Below are positions 49,377-58,896 of a DNA stretch of 64,000 nucleotides, in pieces. Where the stretch lies: the NCBI RefSeq assembly GCF_001887775.1, contig NZ_CP015519.1, positions 1,364,001-1,428,000 of the forward strand, given 5' to 3'. Made by a program: the position numbers and the translations under genes. The notes beneath the pieces were generated by a model. That model saw nothing but the letters and a program-made list of their open reading frames with translations. It searched no databases and was not told the DNA's origin. Each line of letters begins with the position of its first letter. The first letter of the stretch is position 1. Source of the DNA: Syntrophotalea acetylenivorans (GTDB taxonomy: Bacteria; Desulfobacterota; Desulfuromonadia; Desulfuromonadales; Syntrophotaleaceae).

Positions 49377-50558
49377 TCATATTGTTGGCTTTTCCCGTTC
49401 GACAAGCATGGCCAGACCGTTGCCGCCGCCCATGCACAGGGTTGCAAGACCCCTCTTTAAATTTTGGTCCTGCAGGGCATGCAGTAGAGACACTAGGATC
49501 CTGGCACCGCTGGCACCGATGGGATGCCCCAAAGCCACCGCACCGCCACGTACATTAAACTTCTGCAGATCGATGCCCAGTTCCCGGAGCACGGCCAGGG
49601 AGGCAACGGAAAATGCTTCATTATGTTCCACCAGGTCGATATCGGCCAGGGATATGCCAGCTTTAACCAGCAGCTTTCTGACAGCCGGGATCGGCGCTTC
49701 CATCACTTCCACCGGAGACACCCCGGCCGTTGTGTAGTGGGTGATATGGGCCAGAGGCACGAGGTTCAATTCCCTTGCCCGGGAAGCCGAAGCCACCACC
49801 AGGGCCGCTGCGCCATCAGCAAGCTGAGAACTGTTGCCGGGGGTCAGTCTCCCGTTTTCCCGAAAAACGGGAGACAGGCCGGCCAAGCCTTCCAGGGTGG
49901 TGTCGGCCCTTACGCATTCGTCGCTGGCGAAAGTGACGCCGTCGAGCAATACCGGCACGATCTCCCGGTCAAAATTCCTTTCCTGTTGTGCCTTGGCCGC
50001 CAAGTGCTGGCTGCGTTGGGCAAAGACATCCGCCTCCTTCCGGGTCAGCCCGTATTTCTCGGCCGTTCTCTCCGCGGTCTCTCCCATCTGGACATTGTGG
50101 AAAGCATCGAGCAACCCATCGTGCAGCATGGCGTCCACCAGGGGGGCGTTACCGGCTTTGATCCCCCGGCGCAGACCATGCAACAAATGGGGTGCAGCAC
50201 TCATGTTCTCCATACCACCTGCCACAACAAGGTTCGCTGCGCCGGCCTTTATCGCTTGAGCCGCCAACATCACCGCCTTCAGGCCGGATCCGCAAACCAT
50301 GTTGACCGTCACCGCCCCGATCTCTGCGGGGAGACCGGCCAGGATGGACGCTTGCCGGGCGGGATTTTGCCCAAGTCCGGCTGAAAGAACGTTGCCCATG
50401 ATGACCTCATCCACCATCGAACCCCGAACACCGGCTTTCTCCAGGGCCTTTTCAATGACTGCCGCACCGAGGCGCGGAGCGGGAACGTTCTGAAGCGTTC
50501 CGCCGAATTTGCCGATAGCGGTACGAACCGCGCTAAGAACAACTATCTTTTCTGACAT
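49377..50558 (-). CDS. Acetyl-CoA acetyltransferase (thiolase)
   Basis: The 393-residue thiolase condenses two acetyl-CoA to acetoacetyl-CoA or runs in reverse. The nucleophilic cysteine lies in VNMVCGSGLKAV (about residue 89), the catalytic histidine in GGAVALGHPIGASGARI and the second cysteine in LCMGGGNGLA. Length is normal. It is transcribed toward the thioesterase, with only 18 bases between the stops, and no other butyrate-type gene (hydroxybutyryl-CoA dehydrogenase or crotonase) is nearby. The next acyl-CoA synthetase gene, divergent to it, may supply or use acetoacetate. Confidence 0.93.
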   Translation of the reverse strand: MSEKIVVLSAVRTAIGKFGGTLQNVPAPRLGAAVIEKALEKAGVRGSMVDEVIMGNVLSAGLGQNPARQASILAGLPAEIGAVTVNMVCGSGLKAVMLAAQAIKAGAANLVVAGGMENMSAAPHLLHGLRRGIKAGNAPLVDAMLHDGLLDAFHNVQMGETAERTAEKYGLTRKEADVFAQRSQHLAAKAQQERNFDREIVPVLLDGVTFASDECVRADTTLEGLAGLSPVFRENGRLTPGNSSQLADGAAALVVASASRARELNLVPLAHITHYTTAGVSPVEVMEAPIPAVRKLLVKAGISLADIDLVEHNEAFSVASLAVLRELGIDLQKFNVRGGAVALGHPIGASGARILVSLLHALQDQNLKRGLATLCMGGGNGLAMLVEREKPTI

Positions 50559-51117
50559 ATGATGCTCCTATGCTGGCGGCGGTTGTACACTTTCCCGGTT
50601 CTTATTGGCGCCATTTTCTTTACGTTGCGACCCGAAAGTCACAGCCGACTTCACCCTGATTATCTATAAAGAATCGGTTTTTTCCCCTTATCGCTAAAAC
50701 TCTTGAACTATCGGTACCCTGGTCATAGCAGAAGTTGCCGGAAATCTGATCTTTGAATTCCCGATTTCCCATCCGGTTCCTCCTGTTTGGATTTACCCCC
50801 TTTGAAATATTCTACACGAGATCGAGTTCCTGTTGTGGCCACCTGCGTCATTATGTGTAAGAAGTACGACTATTTGAAAATAGTTACATGGCTTCTCTCA
50901 AAGGCCGAAACCGGATTAATATTCCTTTGGTCAAAGTTGCCAAGACACCAAATGAAACGACAGTTTCTCAAGCAAAGGCACTGGAGAAAACAGAATTTGC
51001 CACTGCAACATTCAGGTGGGCCTATCAAGTGGGACAAGTCATATATGATATATTAATTACATGCGAAAACATGAATTGACATAGTCATGTGAATAGGCAA
51101 AAACCGCGGAGGTGGTG
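50559..51117. other. Divergent intergenic region between thiolase and acyl-CoA synthetase
   Basis: About 560 bases without a convincing gene. Short frames (for example at 50888-51079) lack a ribosome-binding site. Near the synthetase start an inverted repeat ACATGA/TCATGT at 51069-51090 surrounds TTGACA, which could be a regulated -35 element. I see nothing else identifiable. Confidence 0.4.
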
Positions 51118-53100
51118 GTGGTTGCTTCAACAAACCCAGAAAAAAGCCTTTTAAGTCAACAACAACGCTGGTTTCAGTTTGTAAGCGAACTACAAGAACG
51201 CCCTTTGTTGGAATTCTCTCAAGTTTGGAAAACTTACCAGACAATCTATCCTGATTATGATGAGAACCCCACCCGGGCGATTGCCTGGCAACCCTCTGCC
51301 GAAACAATTCCCACGACCAATATTTCAAAATATATGACCAAAACGGGTCATGAGAGTTATGCCGACCTTCATCGCTGGAGCGTCACAGACCCAGCTGGCT
51401 TTTGGGCAAGCGTAATTGACGAACTCAGCATCCGCTTTCATATGCCACCCAATAATATCCTGAAAAAGCAGAACGACCCTGAGCAGGCACACTGGCTCCC
51501 CGGGGCCAGGCTCAATATCGTCGACAGTTGCTTTAAGAGCCTCGCTAATCAAACAGCCATTATCAGTGGACACGAAGGGGAGCAAGGCTTGAGCTTCACA
51601 ACCTACGGCCAGCTCAACGAGCTCGTGGCCCAGGTCGTCTCGGCACTCAATGGCCTCGGCTTCCGTCCGGGGGATGCTATCGCACTCTACCTGCCGATGA
51701 CCGCCCAATGCGTTGCCGCCTATTTGGGGATCATCAAGGCCGGTTGTCAGGTCGTTTCCATTGCGGACAGTTTTAGTTCAGGCGAACTTAAAAAACGGCT
51801 CGAGATCAGCCGTGCCTCTGGAATCATCACCGCCGATCGGATGCAGCGCGGCGGCAAAGTTATTGAACTTTACGACAAGGTAAAAGAGGCCGCAGCACCA
51901 CGGGCGGTGGTTATTTCCTCCAACGGTTCCCCGCCCGACCTCCGAATAGGCGACCTCCTCTGGACGGACTTTCTGCAACAAGGCGGCGGCAACGAGGGCT
52001 GGCATGGCGCACCGGAAACGCCGATCAATATTCTCTTCTCTTCGGGAACGACCGGTACGCCCAAGGCGATTCCCTGGACCCATTTAACGCCTGTCAAAGC
52101 AGCCATGGACGGCTACTTTCATCAGGACATTCATCCGGAAGATATTATCGCCTGGCCAACCAACATCGGCTGGATGATGGGGCCCTGGCTGATTTTTGCA
52201 ACCCTGATCAACGGCGCCACCATGGCTCTATTCGATGGGCGACCGAACACCCTGGACTTCCTGCGTTTTGTTAAAGAAGCACAAGTCTCTATCCTTGGTC
52301 TTGTCCCGGCCCTGGTTCGTGCCTGGCGAACCGAGAATTCCAATCTGGACTTGAGAGGGATCAGACTGTTCAGTTCCACCGGTGAAGCTTCCAATCCTGA
52401 AGATTACCTCTGGTTGATGAGCCGCAGCGGTTTCAAAGCTCCGGTCATTGAGTATTGTGGTGGAACTGAAATCGGCGGCGGATACATCACCGGCACTATG
52501 GTTCAATCGGCCGCGCCTGCCCTCTTTACGACCCCTGCGCTCGGTATCGATTTCACCATTCTGGGCGATGATCAGCAACCGGTTGAGAGGGGGCAAATGG
52601 GCGAAGCTTACCTGAAACCGCCATCCATCGGATTATCCCAAGCCCTGCTGAACGCAGACCACCATCGAGTCTACTATGCCGATTGCCCAAAATCCCCTGA
52701 CGGCAGGGTGTTACGCCGGCACGGGGATCAACTAAGGGTGCTTGGCAACGGTTTTTACCGCGCGGAGGGACGATGTGATGACACCATGAACCTTAATGGC
52801 ATCAAGGTCAGTTCAATCGAACTGGAAACGGTATTGAATCGCCACCCGGATATTCAGGAGAGTGCGGCGGTGTCACTGACTTCACCGCAAATCGGTGAAA
52901 GACTTTTTGTATTTGCCGTCGCCCGGCCCGGAACCGACCCCGATCACCTCAAGCAGGAATTGAATCGCCTGCTTGCGACTCAGGTCAATCCGCTATTCAA
53001 GATCCACCAGGTTGTCATGATCGATGAATTGCCAAGAACAGCATCGAATAAATTGATGAGACGCAGTCTGCGAAATCGTCTCCAGGAGGACAAGCTATGA
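51118..53100 (+). CDS. AMP-forming acyl-CoA synthetase (acetoacetyl/acetyl-CoA synthetase-like)
   Basis: The 660-residue enzyme activates an acid with ATP and CoA. It has an ACS-type N-terminal region (WSVTDPAGFWASVIDEL), the phosphate loop LFSSGTTGTPKAIPW, the YCGGTEIGGG core and the GRCDDTMNLNGIKVS hinge, with a C-terminal KLMRR lysine motif (ASNKLMRR). One of three consecutive GTG codons (51112, 51115, 51118) after GCGGAGG is the start; 51118 gives the best spacing. Its substrate is not clear. The aminotransferase gene overlaps its stop, so the acid might be an amino- or keto-acid derivative. Confidence 0.87.
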   Translation: MVASTNPEKSLLSQQQRWFQFVSELQERPLLEFSQVWKTYQTIYPDYDENPTRAIAWQPSAETIPTTNISKYMTKTGHESYADLHRWSVTDPAGFWASVIDELSIRFHMPPNNILKKQNDPEQAHWLPGARLNIVDSCFKSLANQTAIISGHEGEQGLSFTTYGQLNELVAQVVSALNGLGFRPGDAIALYLPMTAQCVAAYLGIIKAGCQVVSIADSFSSGELKKRLEISRASGIITADRMQRGGKVIELYDKVKEAAAPRAVVISSNGSPPDLRIGDLLWTDFLQQGGGNEGWHGAPETPINILFSSGTTGTPKAIPWTHLTPVKAAMDGYFHQDIHPEDIIAWPTNIGWMMGPWLIFATLINGATMALFDGRPNTLDFLRFVKEAQVSILGLVPALVRAWRTENSNLDLRGIRLFSSTGEASNPEDYLWLMSRSGFKAPVIEYCGGTEIGGGYITGTMVQSAAPALFTTPALGIDFTILGDDQQPVERGQMGEAYLKPPSIGLSQALLNADHHRVYYADCPKSPDGRVLRRHGDQLRVLGNGFYRAEGRCDDTMNLNGIKVSSIELETVLNRHPDIQESAAVSLTSPQIGERLFVFAVARPGTDPDHLKQELNRLLATQVNPLFKIHQVVMIDELPRTASNKLMRRSLRNRLQEDKL

Positions 53101-54410
53101 CAAACAAAATGCAGAATCCTTGCAGCGATTCGCCGTCAACCCAATTGAATCTGAACATCCGCGGTCTGGCGCCTTCGGCAACCGTCACCATCAATGACCT
53201 GTCCAACCAACTGCAAAAAGAGGGGCGAAAAGTCTACAAACTCGGCCTTGGGCAGTCACCCTTTCCGGTTCCTGATCCCGTGGTCAATGAACTGCGCCTC
53301 AACGCTCATCAGAAGGCCTACTTGCCGGTGAGAGGATTGGCGACTTTGCGGGAATCGATCGCCGCTCACCATCGCCGGACATTCAAGATAGATTGTTCCG
53401 CCGATGATGTTTTGGTGGGACCAGGGTCTAAGGAGTTGATGTTCCTGTTGCAACTGGTGTACTACGGTGACCTTGTCGTTCCGACTCCGACCTGGGTTTC
53501 CTACGTGCCTCAGGCCCAAATTATCGGCCGCCACGTTCATCTGGTACGTACACGCTTTGAAGATGGCTGGCGCTTGACCGCTGAACAGCTGGATTTTCTC
53601 TGTCGCATCGATCCGAGCAGACCGCGCATCGTGGTCCTCAACTACCCATCGAACCCAACCGGCATCACCTACTCCCGTCAAGAATTAAAAGACTTGGCTG
53701 AAGTGGCCCACAGATACCGCCTCATTATTCTCTCGGACGAAATCTATGGCCAACTGCATCATCAGGCAGCCCATGAATCGATTGTGCCCTACTATCCAAA
53801 AGGCACGATTGTCTCCGGTGGATTAAGCAAATGGTGCGGTGCAGGAGGCTGGCGGCTCGGCTTCTTTGTCTTTCCCCGTTGCATGCGCTGGCTTCAGGAC
53901 GCCATGGCAGCCGTGGCCAGCGAAACGTACACCTCGACCTGCGCCCCCGTTCAATACGCCGCCATCAAAGCTTTTGAAGAGAGTCCGGAAATTGATCACT
54001 ATTCATTTCAGGTCAGAAGAATTCTCAGGGCCCTAGGTCAGCACCTCAGCGAAACCCTGACGAACGCCGGGGCCCGTGTCATTGCCCCCGAAGGTGGATT
54101 CTATCTATTCCCTGACTTTAGCGAGCATGCAGAAAAATTACGTGAGCGAGGGATTACAACCAGCACTGAATTATGTCGACGGTTGCTCTCTGAAACAGGG
54201 GTGGCTGTCCTCCCGGGGCAGGAATTCGGTCAACCCCCCGAACAGCTTTCCCTACGAATCGCATACGTTAATTTCGATGGCACCCGGGCGCTCAAGTCGA
54301 TCGAGAAGCTTCCCAGCAAGGCGCTTCCCGACGTTGAATGCCTCAGAGACTGGTGTCCCGATACGCTTCAGGCGATAGATCACTTGATAGAGTGGATAAC
54401 GAAGACATAG
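53097..54410 (+). CDS. PLP-dependent class I/II aminotransferase
   Basis: A 437-residue fold-type I aminotransferase. The PLP lysine is in SGGLSKWCGAGGWRLGF (about residue 245), with the NYPSNPTG and SDEIYGQL motifs of the aspartate/alanine-type family and the GGFYLFPDF segment. A C-terminal extension of about 30 residues follows the last conserved part. It overlaps the acyl-CoA synthetase gene by four bases and precedes a DAP-dehydrogenase-like gene, so an amino-acid route involving activation, transamination and reduction is possible. Substrate unknown. Confidence 0.88.
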   Translation: MTNKMQNPCSDSPSTQLNLNIRGLAPSATVTINDLSNQLQKEGRKVYKLGLGQSPFPVPDPVVNELRLNAHQKAYLPVRGLATLRESIAAHHRRTFKIDCSADDVLVGPGSKELMFLLQLVYYGDLVVPTPTWVSYVPQAQIIGRHVHLVRTRFEDGWRLTAEQLDFLCRIDPSRPRIVVLNYPSNPTGITYSRQELKDLAEVAHRYRLIILSDEIYGQLHHQAAHESIVPYYPKGTIVSGGLSKWCGAGGWRLGFFVFPRCMRWLQDAMAAVASETYTSTCAPVQYAAIKAFEESPEIDHYSFQVRRILRALGQHLSETLTNAGARVIAPEGGFYLFPDFSEHAEKLRERGITTSTELCRRLLSETGVAVLPGQEFGQPPEQLSLRIAYVNFDGTRALKSIEKLPSKALPDVECLRDWCPDTLQAIDHLIEWITKT

Positions 54411-54557
54411 CGTTCATTGAAACAGTTTTCTTTTGAACTTAAACCTGCCAAACCCTATAAAATCATAATAACTTTCAAGATGCCCTTATGTGATACTTCG
54501 AGATGTAAGGCAACTGCCGGGGACAGAACGGACACAGGGAGGACAGAAAGGCCTTTG

Positions 54558-55490
54558 ATGAAGAAGAGGAGCCCAAAACCAAAAAAAGATAAACAGCGCT
54601 TGGCGGTCATCGGCTTCGGTCGCCTGGGAAGAGCCTGCGCCAAGTTGATAATGGCCGACAAAAAGCTCGAACTGGCAGGTATTGTCCGCCGGCCGGATCG
54701 GCTTGGCGAAAAACTGCCTCCACCCTTTGCCGGGGTCTCAGCGGTAGCCCATATCAGCGAGTTAAGGGCTGTCGATGCCGCGGTGATCTGCGTTCCGACC
54801 CTACAAGTGCTTGCGGTGGCCAGTGATTTGCTGCAGCACCGTATCCCAATTGTCGAATGTGCCACATTGCATGAGGCGGCCTTTCAGAGGCATAAACAGG
54901 AACTCGACCGACTCGCCTTCCATCACGAGACCTCGGCCATTGTCGGTGCCGGATGGGATCCCGGCGTTCTATCGCTGTTTCGCGGACTTTTTTCCATCCT
55001 GATTCCCAAAGGGCTTACCGAGACTTCGCACCATCCCGTTGCAGATCTGCACCACTCCACGGTTGCCCGGACCATCGCAGGGGTAAAGAAGGCCCTTTCC
55101 ACCGAACTGCCTGCTGCCCGGGGAAGGAGACAGCGCTACCTTTATGTTGAATTGGAGGCAGGAGCGGTCTTTGAAGAAGTGGAGAAAGCCATTGTCGCTG
55201 ATCCCCTCTTTCTCGATGCGGAGACCATTGTTTTTCCGGTTGAAAATATTGCCGAACTTGAGAAGGACGGGCACGGAATTCTTGTTGAGCGACATGAGGA
55301 CCCAGCATGCGGTCATCAGGTCTTTCTGCTCGAGGCGCGCTTCTCGGAGACGGTTCTTGCCGCCCGCATGATGATTGCCGCTGCCAGAGCCCTGCCTACC
55401 CGTCACCACAGGGCTTACAGCCTATTCGATCTGCCCCAGAGAGTCCTTTGGGAGCGGATGGCGGAAGTAGCGGAACAGGAATGGTTCTAA
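54558..55490 (+). CDS. Diaminopimelate dehydrogenase-like NAD(P)-dependent enzyme
   Basis: The 310 residues have an N-terminal Rossmann domain (VIGFGRLGRACAKLI; GIVRRPDRL) and the C-terminal domain of meso-diaminopimelate dehydrogenase (VGAGWDPGVLSLFRGLF, DGHGILVERHE region, VLAARMMIAAARA, SLFDLP). The region that in true DAP dehydrogenases reads GKGVSQGHSDAIR here reads ADLHHSTVAR, so substrate contacts differ. It may act on another amino acid. ATG 54558 is chosen because residues before it are unlike the family and AAAGG lies six bases upstream. It is the third gene of the unit. Confidence 0.8.
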   Translation: MKKRSPKPKKDKQRLAVIGFGRLGRACAKLIMADKKLELAGIVRRPDRLGEKLPPPFAGVSAVAHISELRAVDAAVICVPTLQVLAVASDLLQHRIPIVECATLHEAAFQRHKQELDRLAFHHETSAIVGAGWDPGVLSLFRGLFSILIPKGLTETSHHPVADLHHSTVARTIAGVKKALSTELPAARGRRQRYLYVELEAGAVFEEVEKAIVADPLFLDAETIVFPVENIAELEKDGHGILVERHEDPACGHQVFLLEARFSETVLAARMMIAAARALPTRHHRAYSLFDLPQRVLWERMAEVAEQEWF

Positions 55491-55654
55491 CGAGGGGTTG
55501 GCGGCTTCATGCCTAAACTCTTTTGTAAATGTTCGTCTATTTCTTTTACTCATGGAACAGCTCTCGTTGGATGGTACACAATACCACCTTAGTTGGTGTC
55601 CAGGTTTATTGAACCACCACAAGAGGTCCTAATTACTTACAGACAGGAGTACTT

Positions 55655-56020
55655 ATGCTTAAAGTAATCCAAAATGGCCTGAACCGGTTAGACATTGAGC
55701 TGAGTGGAAAGTTGGATGCCGAACAAATGAAGACAGCGCTTGATGAGCTTGTCAGCAAATCGGAAAACATTGAAAATGGAAAAATGTTGTATGAAGTTAT
55801 CGATTTTCATCTTCCGTCACTTGGTGCAATTGCAATTGAATTTTCGCGCCTGCCATCGATGTTTAAGCTTATGAAAAAATTTAACCGAGCAGCGGTATTA
55901 ACCGACAAGGCCTGGATCCAGAAAGTAAGTGAACTTGAGGGGGCCTTGTTCCCAGGCTTGGAAATTAAGGCCTTTAATCGGGATCAAAAAGAAGAAGCGG
56001 AGACCTGGTTGTCCAGTTAG
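55655..56020 (+). CDS. SpoIIAA-like (STAS-fold) protein
   Basis: The 121 residues have the SpoIIAA-like/SEC14-type fold seen in PF11964: LDIELSGKLDAEQMKTALDELVSKS at the start, an MLYEVIDFHLPS strand and FNRAAVLTDKAWIQKVSELEG. Such proteins may act as anti-sigma antagonists or lipid-binding proteins. No partner is adjacent; the SpoIIE-type phosphatase at 26482 is the only candidate in the window. The ATG follows CAGGAG. Confidence 0.85.
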   Translation: MLKVIQNGLNRLDIELSGKLDAEQMKTALDELVSKSENIENGKMLYEVIDFHLPSLGAIAIEFSRLPSMFKLMKKFNRAAVLTDKAWIQKVSELEGALFPGLEIKAFNRDQKEEAETWLSS

Positions 56021-56365
56021 TGCCCACCCGAAAACTTTGGATGGGCACAGAGACGTTTTCAGATGGGAAACGAGAGGTTTTCCTCAAGGTCAAGGAAATC
56101 AAGCGGTTGCGCGGAGGCGTAACTGTTTACGCCGCACAAGCAAACGTGCAGATTGACGCAGAGATTGGGGAAAAGGGCCGCTTCCGGATGGAAACGAGTT
56201 AGAGCGAAAAAACTGCCTAAGGATAGGTACAACTTTAAGATGGAACAGCCCCGGCAATCAGGCGGATTTTGTGGTATCCTTTGTTCGAACTTTGCCATAT
56301 AAGTTATCGCCTTGCAGGACTGAGAGCATGGCATTCAGCAAGACAAGTCAAAAGGGAAGACAAGC
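56021..56365. other. Intergenic region with a stem-loop
   Basis: It opens with a stem GTGCCCA/TGGGCAC at 56020-56048 that may end the upstream transcript. A 60-codon open frame from the GTG at 56020 to 56202 exists and is rich in lysine and arginine, but it starts inside the stem, lacks a ribosome-binding site and resembles nothing I know. The rest, up to the next gene, shows nothing identifiable. Confidence 0.4.
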
Positions 56366-56782
56366 ATGACCCTGGAAGTCCTCTGGGAAAAACTGGCAGA
56401 CATTACAACCAAGTCCGGGATGAAGTGCGGCCGGTCCGACCAGTGCAATGCCGATTGTTGCCGCCCGTCCGTCAGCGGCAGTGAGCCCGGCGTCACCCCT
56501 CCGGAGATCGAATTGATCAATGGCTTTTTGGCAAAGCAGCGGGGATTCCGGTTTTATGAAGCCGGTGAAGACTCTTGCAAATTTCTGGATAAAAACGGGA
56601 AGTGCCGAATTTATGCGGTCAGGCCAATCGACTGTCGGGTTCATTTCTGCATAGATGACTCGCTGGCAAGCAGGCCCAACCACAAAGCAGCTAACCTGGT
56701 GGAAGATTACCATTCACGCCATGACGTTGAATTTATGGAAACAGAGCTGATCGATTCCTTCAAATTCTCGGGGGAGCATTAA
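56366..56782 (+). CDS. YkgJ-family cysteine cluster protein
   Basis: A 138-residue protein with the YkgJ pattern of cysteines: CGRSDQCNADCC near residue 21, a C in EDSCKFLDKNGKCRIYAVRP and DCRVHFC. The RIYAVRPIDCR motif is diagnostic. These proteins are thought to bind zinc or an Fe-S cluster; their role is unknown. GGGAAG lies before the ATG. It stands alone between small genes. Confidence 0.87.
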   Translation: MTLEVLWEKLADITTKSGMKCGRSDQCNADCCRPSVSGSEPGVTPPEIELINGFLAKQRGFRFYEAGEDSCKFLDKNGKCRIYAVRPIDCRVHFCIDDSLASRPNHKAANLVEDYHSRHDVEFMETELIDSFKFSGEH

Positions 56783-57035
56783 CATAGTCAAAAGCGGAGG
56801 TTCTTGAATTTTTTAGATTCCCGGAGCGTGGGAGGGAATGTGGCTCAGGCCTGAAAGAATCTGCGTTCTCAATCTGAAACGACGAACTATCTACGCCGTC
56901 CTGACCGCAGCAATGCTGACCATAGGGTAGTTTGGCCGTCCCTCTGCCCCGGATGCAGTATCCCCCCCCTCATGCAGCAGACAGGCTTCGCTGGCGGTTG
57001 TTAGGCAACCTCAGGCAATCGAAAAGGAGGGGAAA

Positions 57036-57257
57036 TTGAAAAATTTAAAAGAAATGCTTGGTACCCATAAGAAGACATTATTATTTCTCTTAATTATTGT
57101 TTTGTTCGCGCTCGTTTATGCCGTCGTTCTTCAAAAGCGAGAAGTGTCATTTGGACCAATCAAAATTGGACCCGGAAACGGCACTTCCCAAGGCGTCGGG
57201 AGCCTGGATCAACCGAGCAATGCCGTGGAGGGATTGGGGGCAGGCTTGAAAGAATGA
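57036..57257 (+). CDS. Small single-pass membrane protein
   Basis: The frame begins with TTG at 57036, five bases after a very strong AAAAGGAGG, and encodes 73 residues: a basic N-terminus, one transmembrane helix (about 13-31) and a glycine-rich tail. I do not recognise it. The ribosome-binding site and clear helix are the only support. It overlaps nothing and has no obvious partner. Confidence 0.5.
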   Translation: MKNLKEMLGTHKKTLLFLLIIVLFALVYAVVLQKREVSFGPIKIGPGNGTSQGVGSLDQPSNAVEGLGAGLKE

Positions 57258-57531
57258 CTTTGAGGAAGACTCAAAGCATAACCAAAGTGTCTGTCCCTTG
57301 GCACAAAAAGCAAAGCCTCCCTCCCTGGCCACAACAAAACCGGCGGGGTCGCACCCTCCTCCACCGGCCAACTCTACGGCATGAGGACCCTCCTGAAAAC
57401 AACCGCCACCACAGCGGGATACAAATAAACCGATCACACGCCTTGTGCCCCTTTTGCGGAACCTATATACTCAGCACCACTGAAGTCCCGTACTGTGTAC
57501 AGTAATCCCCCATTCAAAGCACTTCTGCCCC

Positions 57532-58896
57532 ATGACCTTGCAACAGCATTCCTTTACCGTTGACCGCTTCGATCCCCTGGCTCTTTTTCTCTATTTAGCG
57601 CCTGACGGCCCGGGCTTTCTGGAAAGTCCCGAGCTGACCTCCCGCACCGGCCGCTATTCCATCATCGCCCTGCGCCACAGGGAATCCTACCGACTCGATG
57701 ACGATGGCCTGAGCCTGCTGCGGGACGGAATTGAAACATTTTTGCCCGGTGATCCTCTTCAGACCTTGGCCGGCATCCTCGAACAGCGCCGCTTGCCAAA
57801 GGAAACGTCTGTTCCTTTCTGCGGCGGATTCTTCGGCTATTTCGGCTACGACCTGGCCGCTTGGTTGGAAGAGTTGCCGCGCCTGGCCCGGCGCGACCGG
57901 CCCTTGCCCGCCCTGTGGCTCGACTGGGTCGATCTGTGCGCGGTCTACGATCATCAAAACGGCACCGTCACCTTGAGTTCCCTGGTCCCGGGGGACGACC
58001 TGCAGGCCCTGGAAGAGAAGATTCGCGTTGCCCTGGAACATCCGTTGCCAGCATCAGGACAAGTCTCTTGCGAGGCACCGGCGGCAATCCTGCAACAAGC
58101 GGAGTTTGAGAAGATGGTGCGACAGGCCAAGGACTATATCGCCGCCGGAGATATCTACCAGGCAAACCTGTCAGTGCGCTTTGACGGTCATTGTTCCCTG
58201 CCCAGCGCGCAACTCTATGCCAGGCTGCGGCGCATCAACCCCAGTCCTTTTGGCTGCCTGTTGCGTACCCCTCATCTCGATATTGTCTCCTGCTCACCGG
58301 AGCGGCTGGTTTCCCTGCACGGCACCACAGCCGAGCTTCGGCCCATCGCCGGCACCCGGCCCCGGGGCTATTCGCCCCCCGAAGATGCACGCCTCGGTGA
58401 AGAACTGCTCGGTCACCCCAAGGAACGGGCCGAGCACATCATGCTTCTCGATCTGGAGCGAAACGACCTTGGCAAGGTCTGCCGCCCCGGCAGCATCGTG
58501 GTCGATGAATTAATGGTCCTTGAACGCTACTCCCACGTCTGCCATATCGTCTCCAACCTGCGGGGAGAGCTCTGCGAAGGAGCCGGCCCCTTCGACCTGA
58601 TTCGCGCCACCTTTCCCGGCGGCACGATCACCGGGGTACCTAAAAAGCGTTGCATGGAGATCATCGAAGAGCTGGAACCCGTCGGTCGCGGCACCTACAC
58701 TGGCAGTGCCGGCTATATCAGCGCCTGCGGCACCATGGACCTCAATATTTTAATTCGCACTTTTCAGAAATTCGGCGACCAGTTGACCTATCAGACCGGT
58801 GCCGGCATTGTCGCCGACTCGGTACCGGAACGGGAATGGCACGAATGCCTGAGCAAAGGTGCGGCCCTGCGCCAGGCTCTGGAGGAACCATGCTGA
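57532..58896 (+). CDS. pabB: Aminodeoxychorismate synthase component I
   Basis: PabB aminates chorismate to 4-amino-4-deoxychorismate for folate. The 454 residues have the chorismate-binding core with ARQAKDYIAAGDIYQANLS, the CSPERLVSLHG motif, PIAGTRPRG, HIMLLDLERNDLGKV and the TFPGGTITGVPKKRCMEII signature. PIAGTRPRG, rather than PIAGT(R)KRG with a tryptophan-binding N-terminus, favours PabB over TrpE, as does the downstream pabC. pabA was not found nearby, so its glutaminase must come from elsewhere. The last codons overlap pabC. Confidence 0.88.
   Translation: MTLQQHSFTVDRFDPLALFLYLAPDGPGFLESPELTSRTGRYSIIALRHRESYRLDDDGLSLLRDGIETFLPGDPLQTLAGILEQRRLPKETSVPFCGGFFGYFGYDLAAWLEELPRLARRDRPLPALWLDWVDLCAVYDHQNGTVTLSSLVPGDDLQALEEKIRVALEHPLPASGQVSCEAPAAILQQAEFEKMVRQAKDYIAAGDIYQANLSVRFDGHCSLPSAQLYARLRRINPSPFGCLLRTPHLDIVSCSPERLVSLHGTTAELRPIAGTRPRGYSPPEDARLGEELLGHPKERAEHIMLLDLERNDLGKVCRPGSIVVDELMVLERYSHVCHIVSNLRGELCEGAGPFDLIRATFPGGTITGVPKKRCMEIIEELEPVGRGTYTGSAGYISACGTMDLNILIRTFQKFGDQLTYQTGAGIVADSVPEREWHECLSKGAALRQALEEPC

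Noticed and set aside
56020-56202. Small lysine-rich gene after the SpoIIAA-like gene
   Set aside because: It starts inside a stem-loop, has no ribosome-binding site and no known relatives that I recognise.
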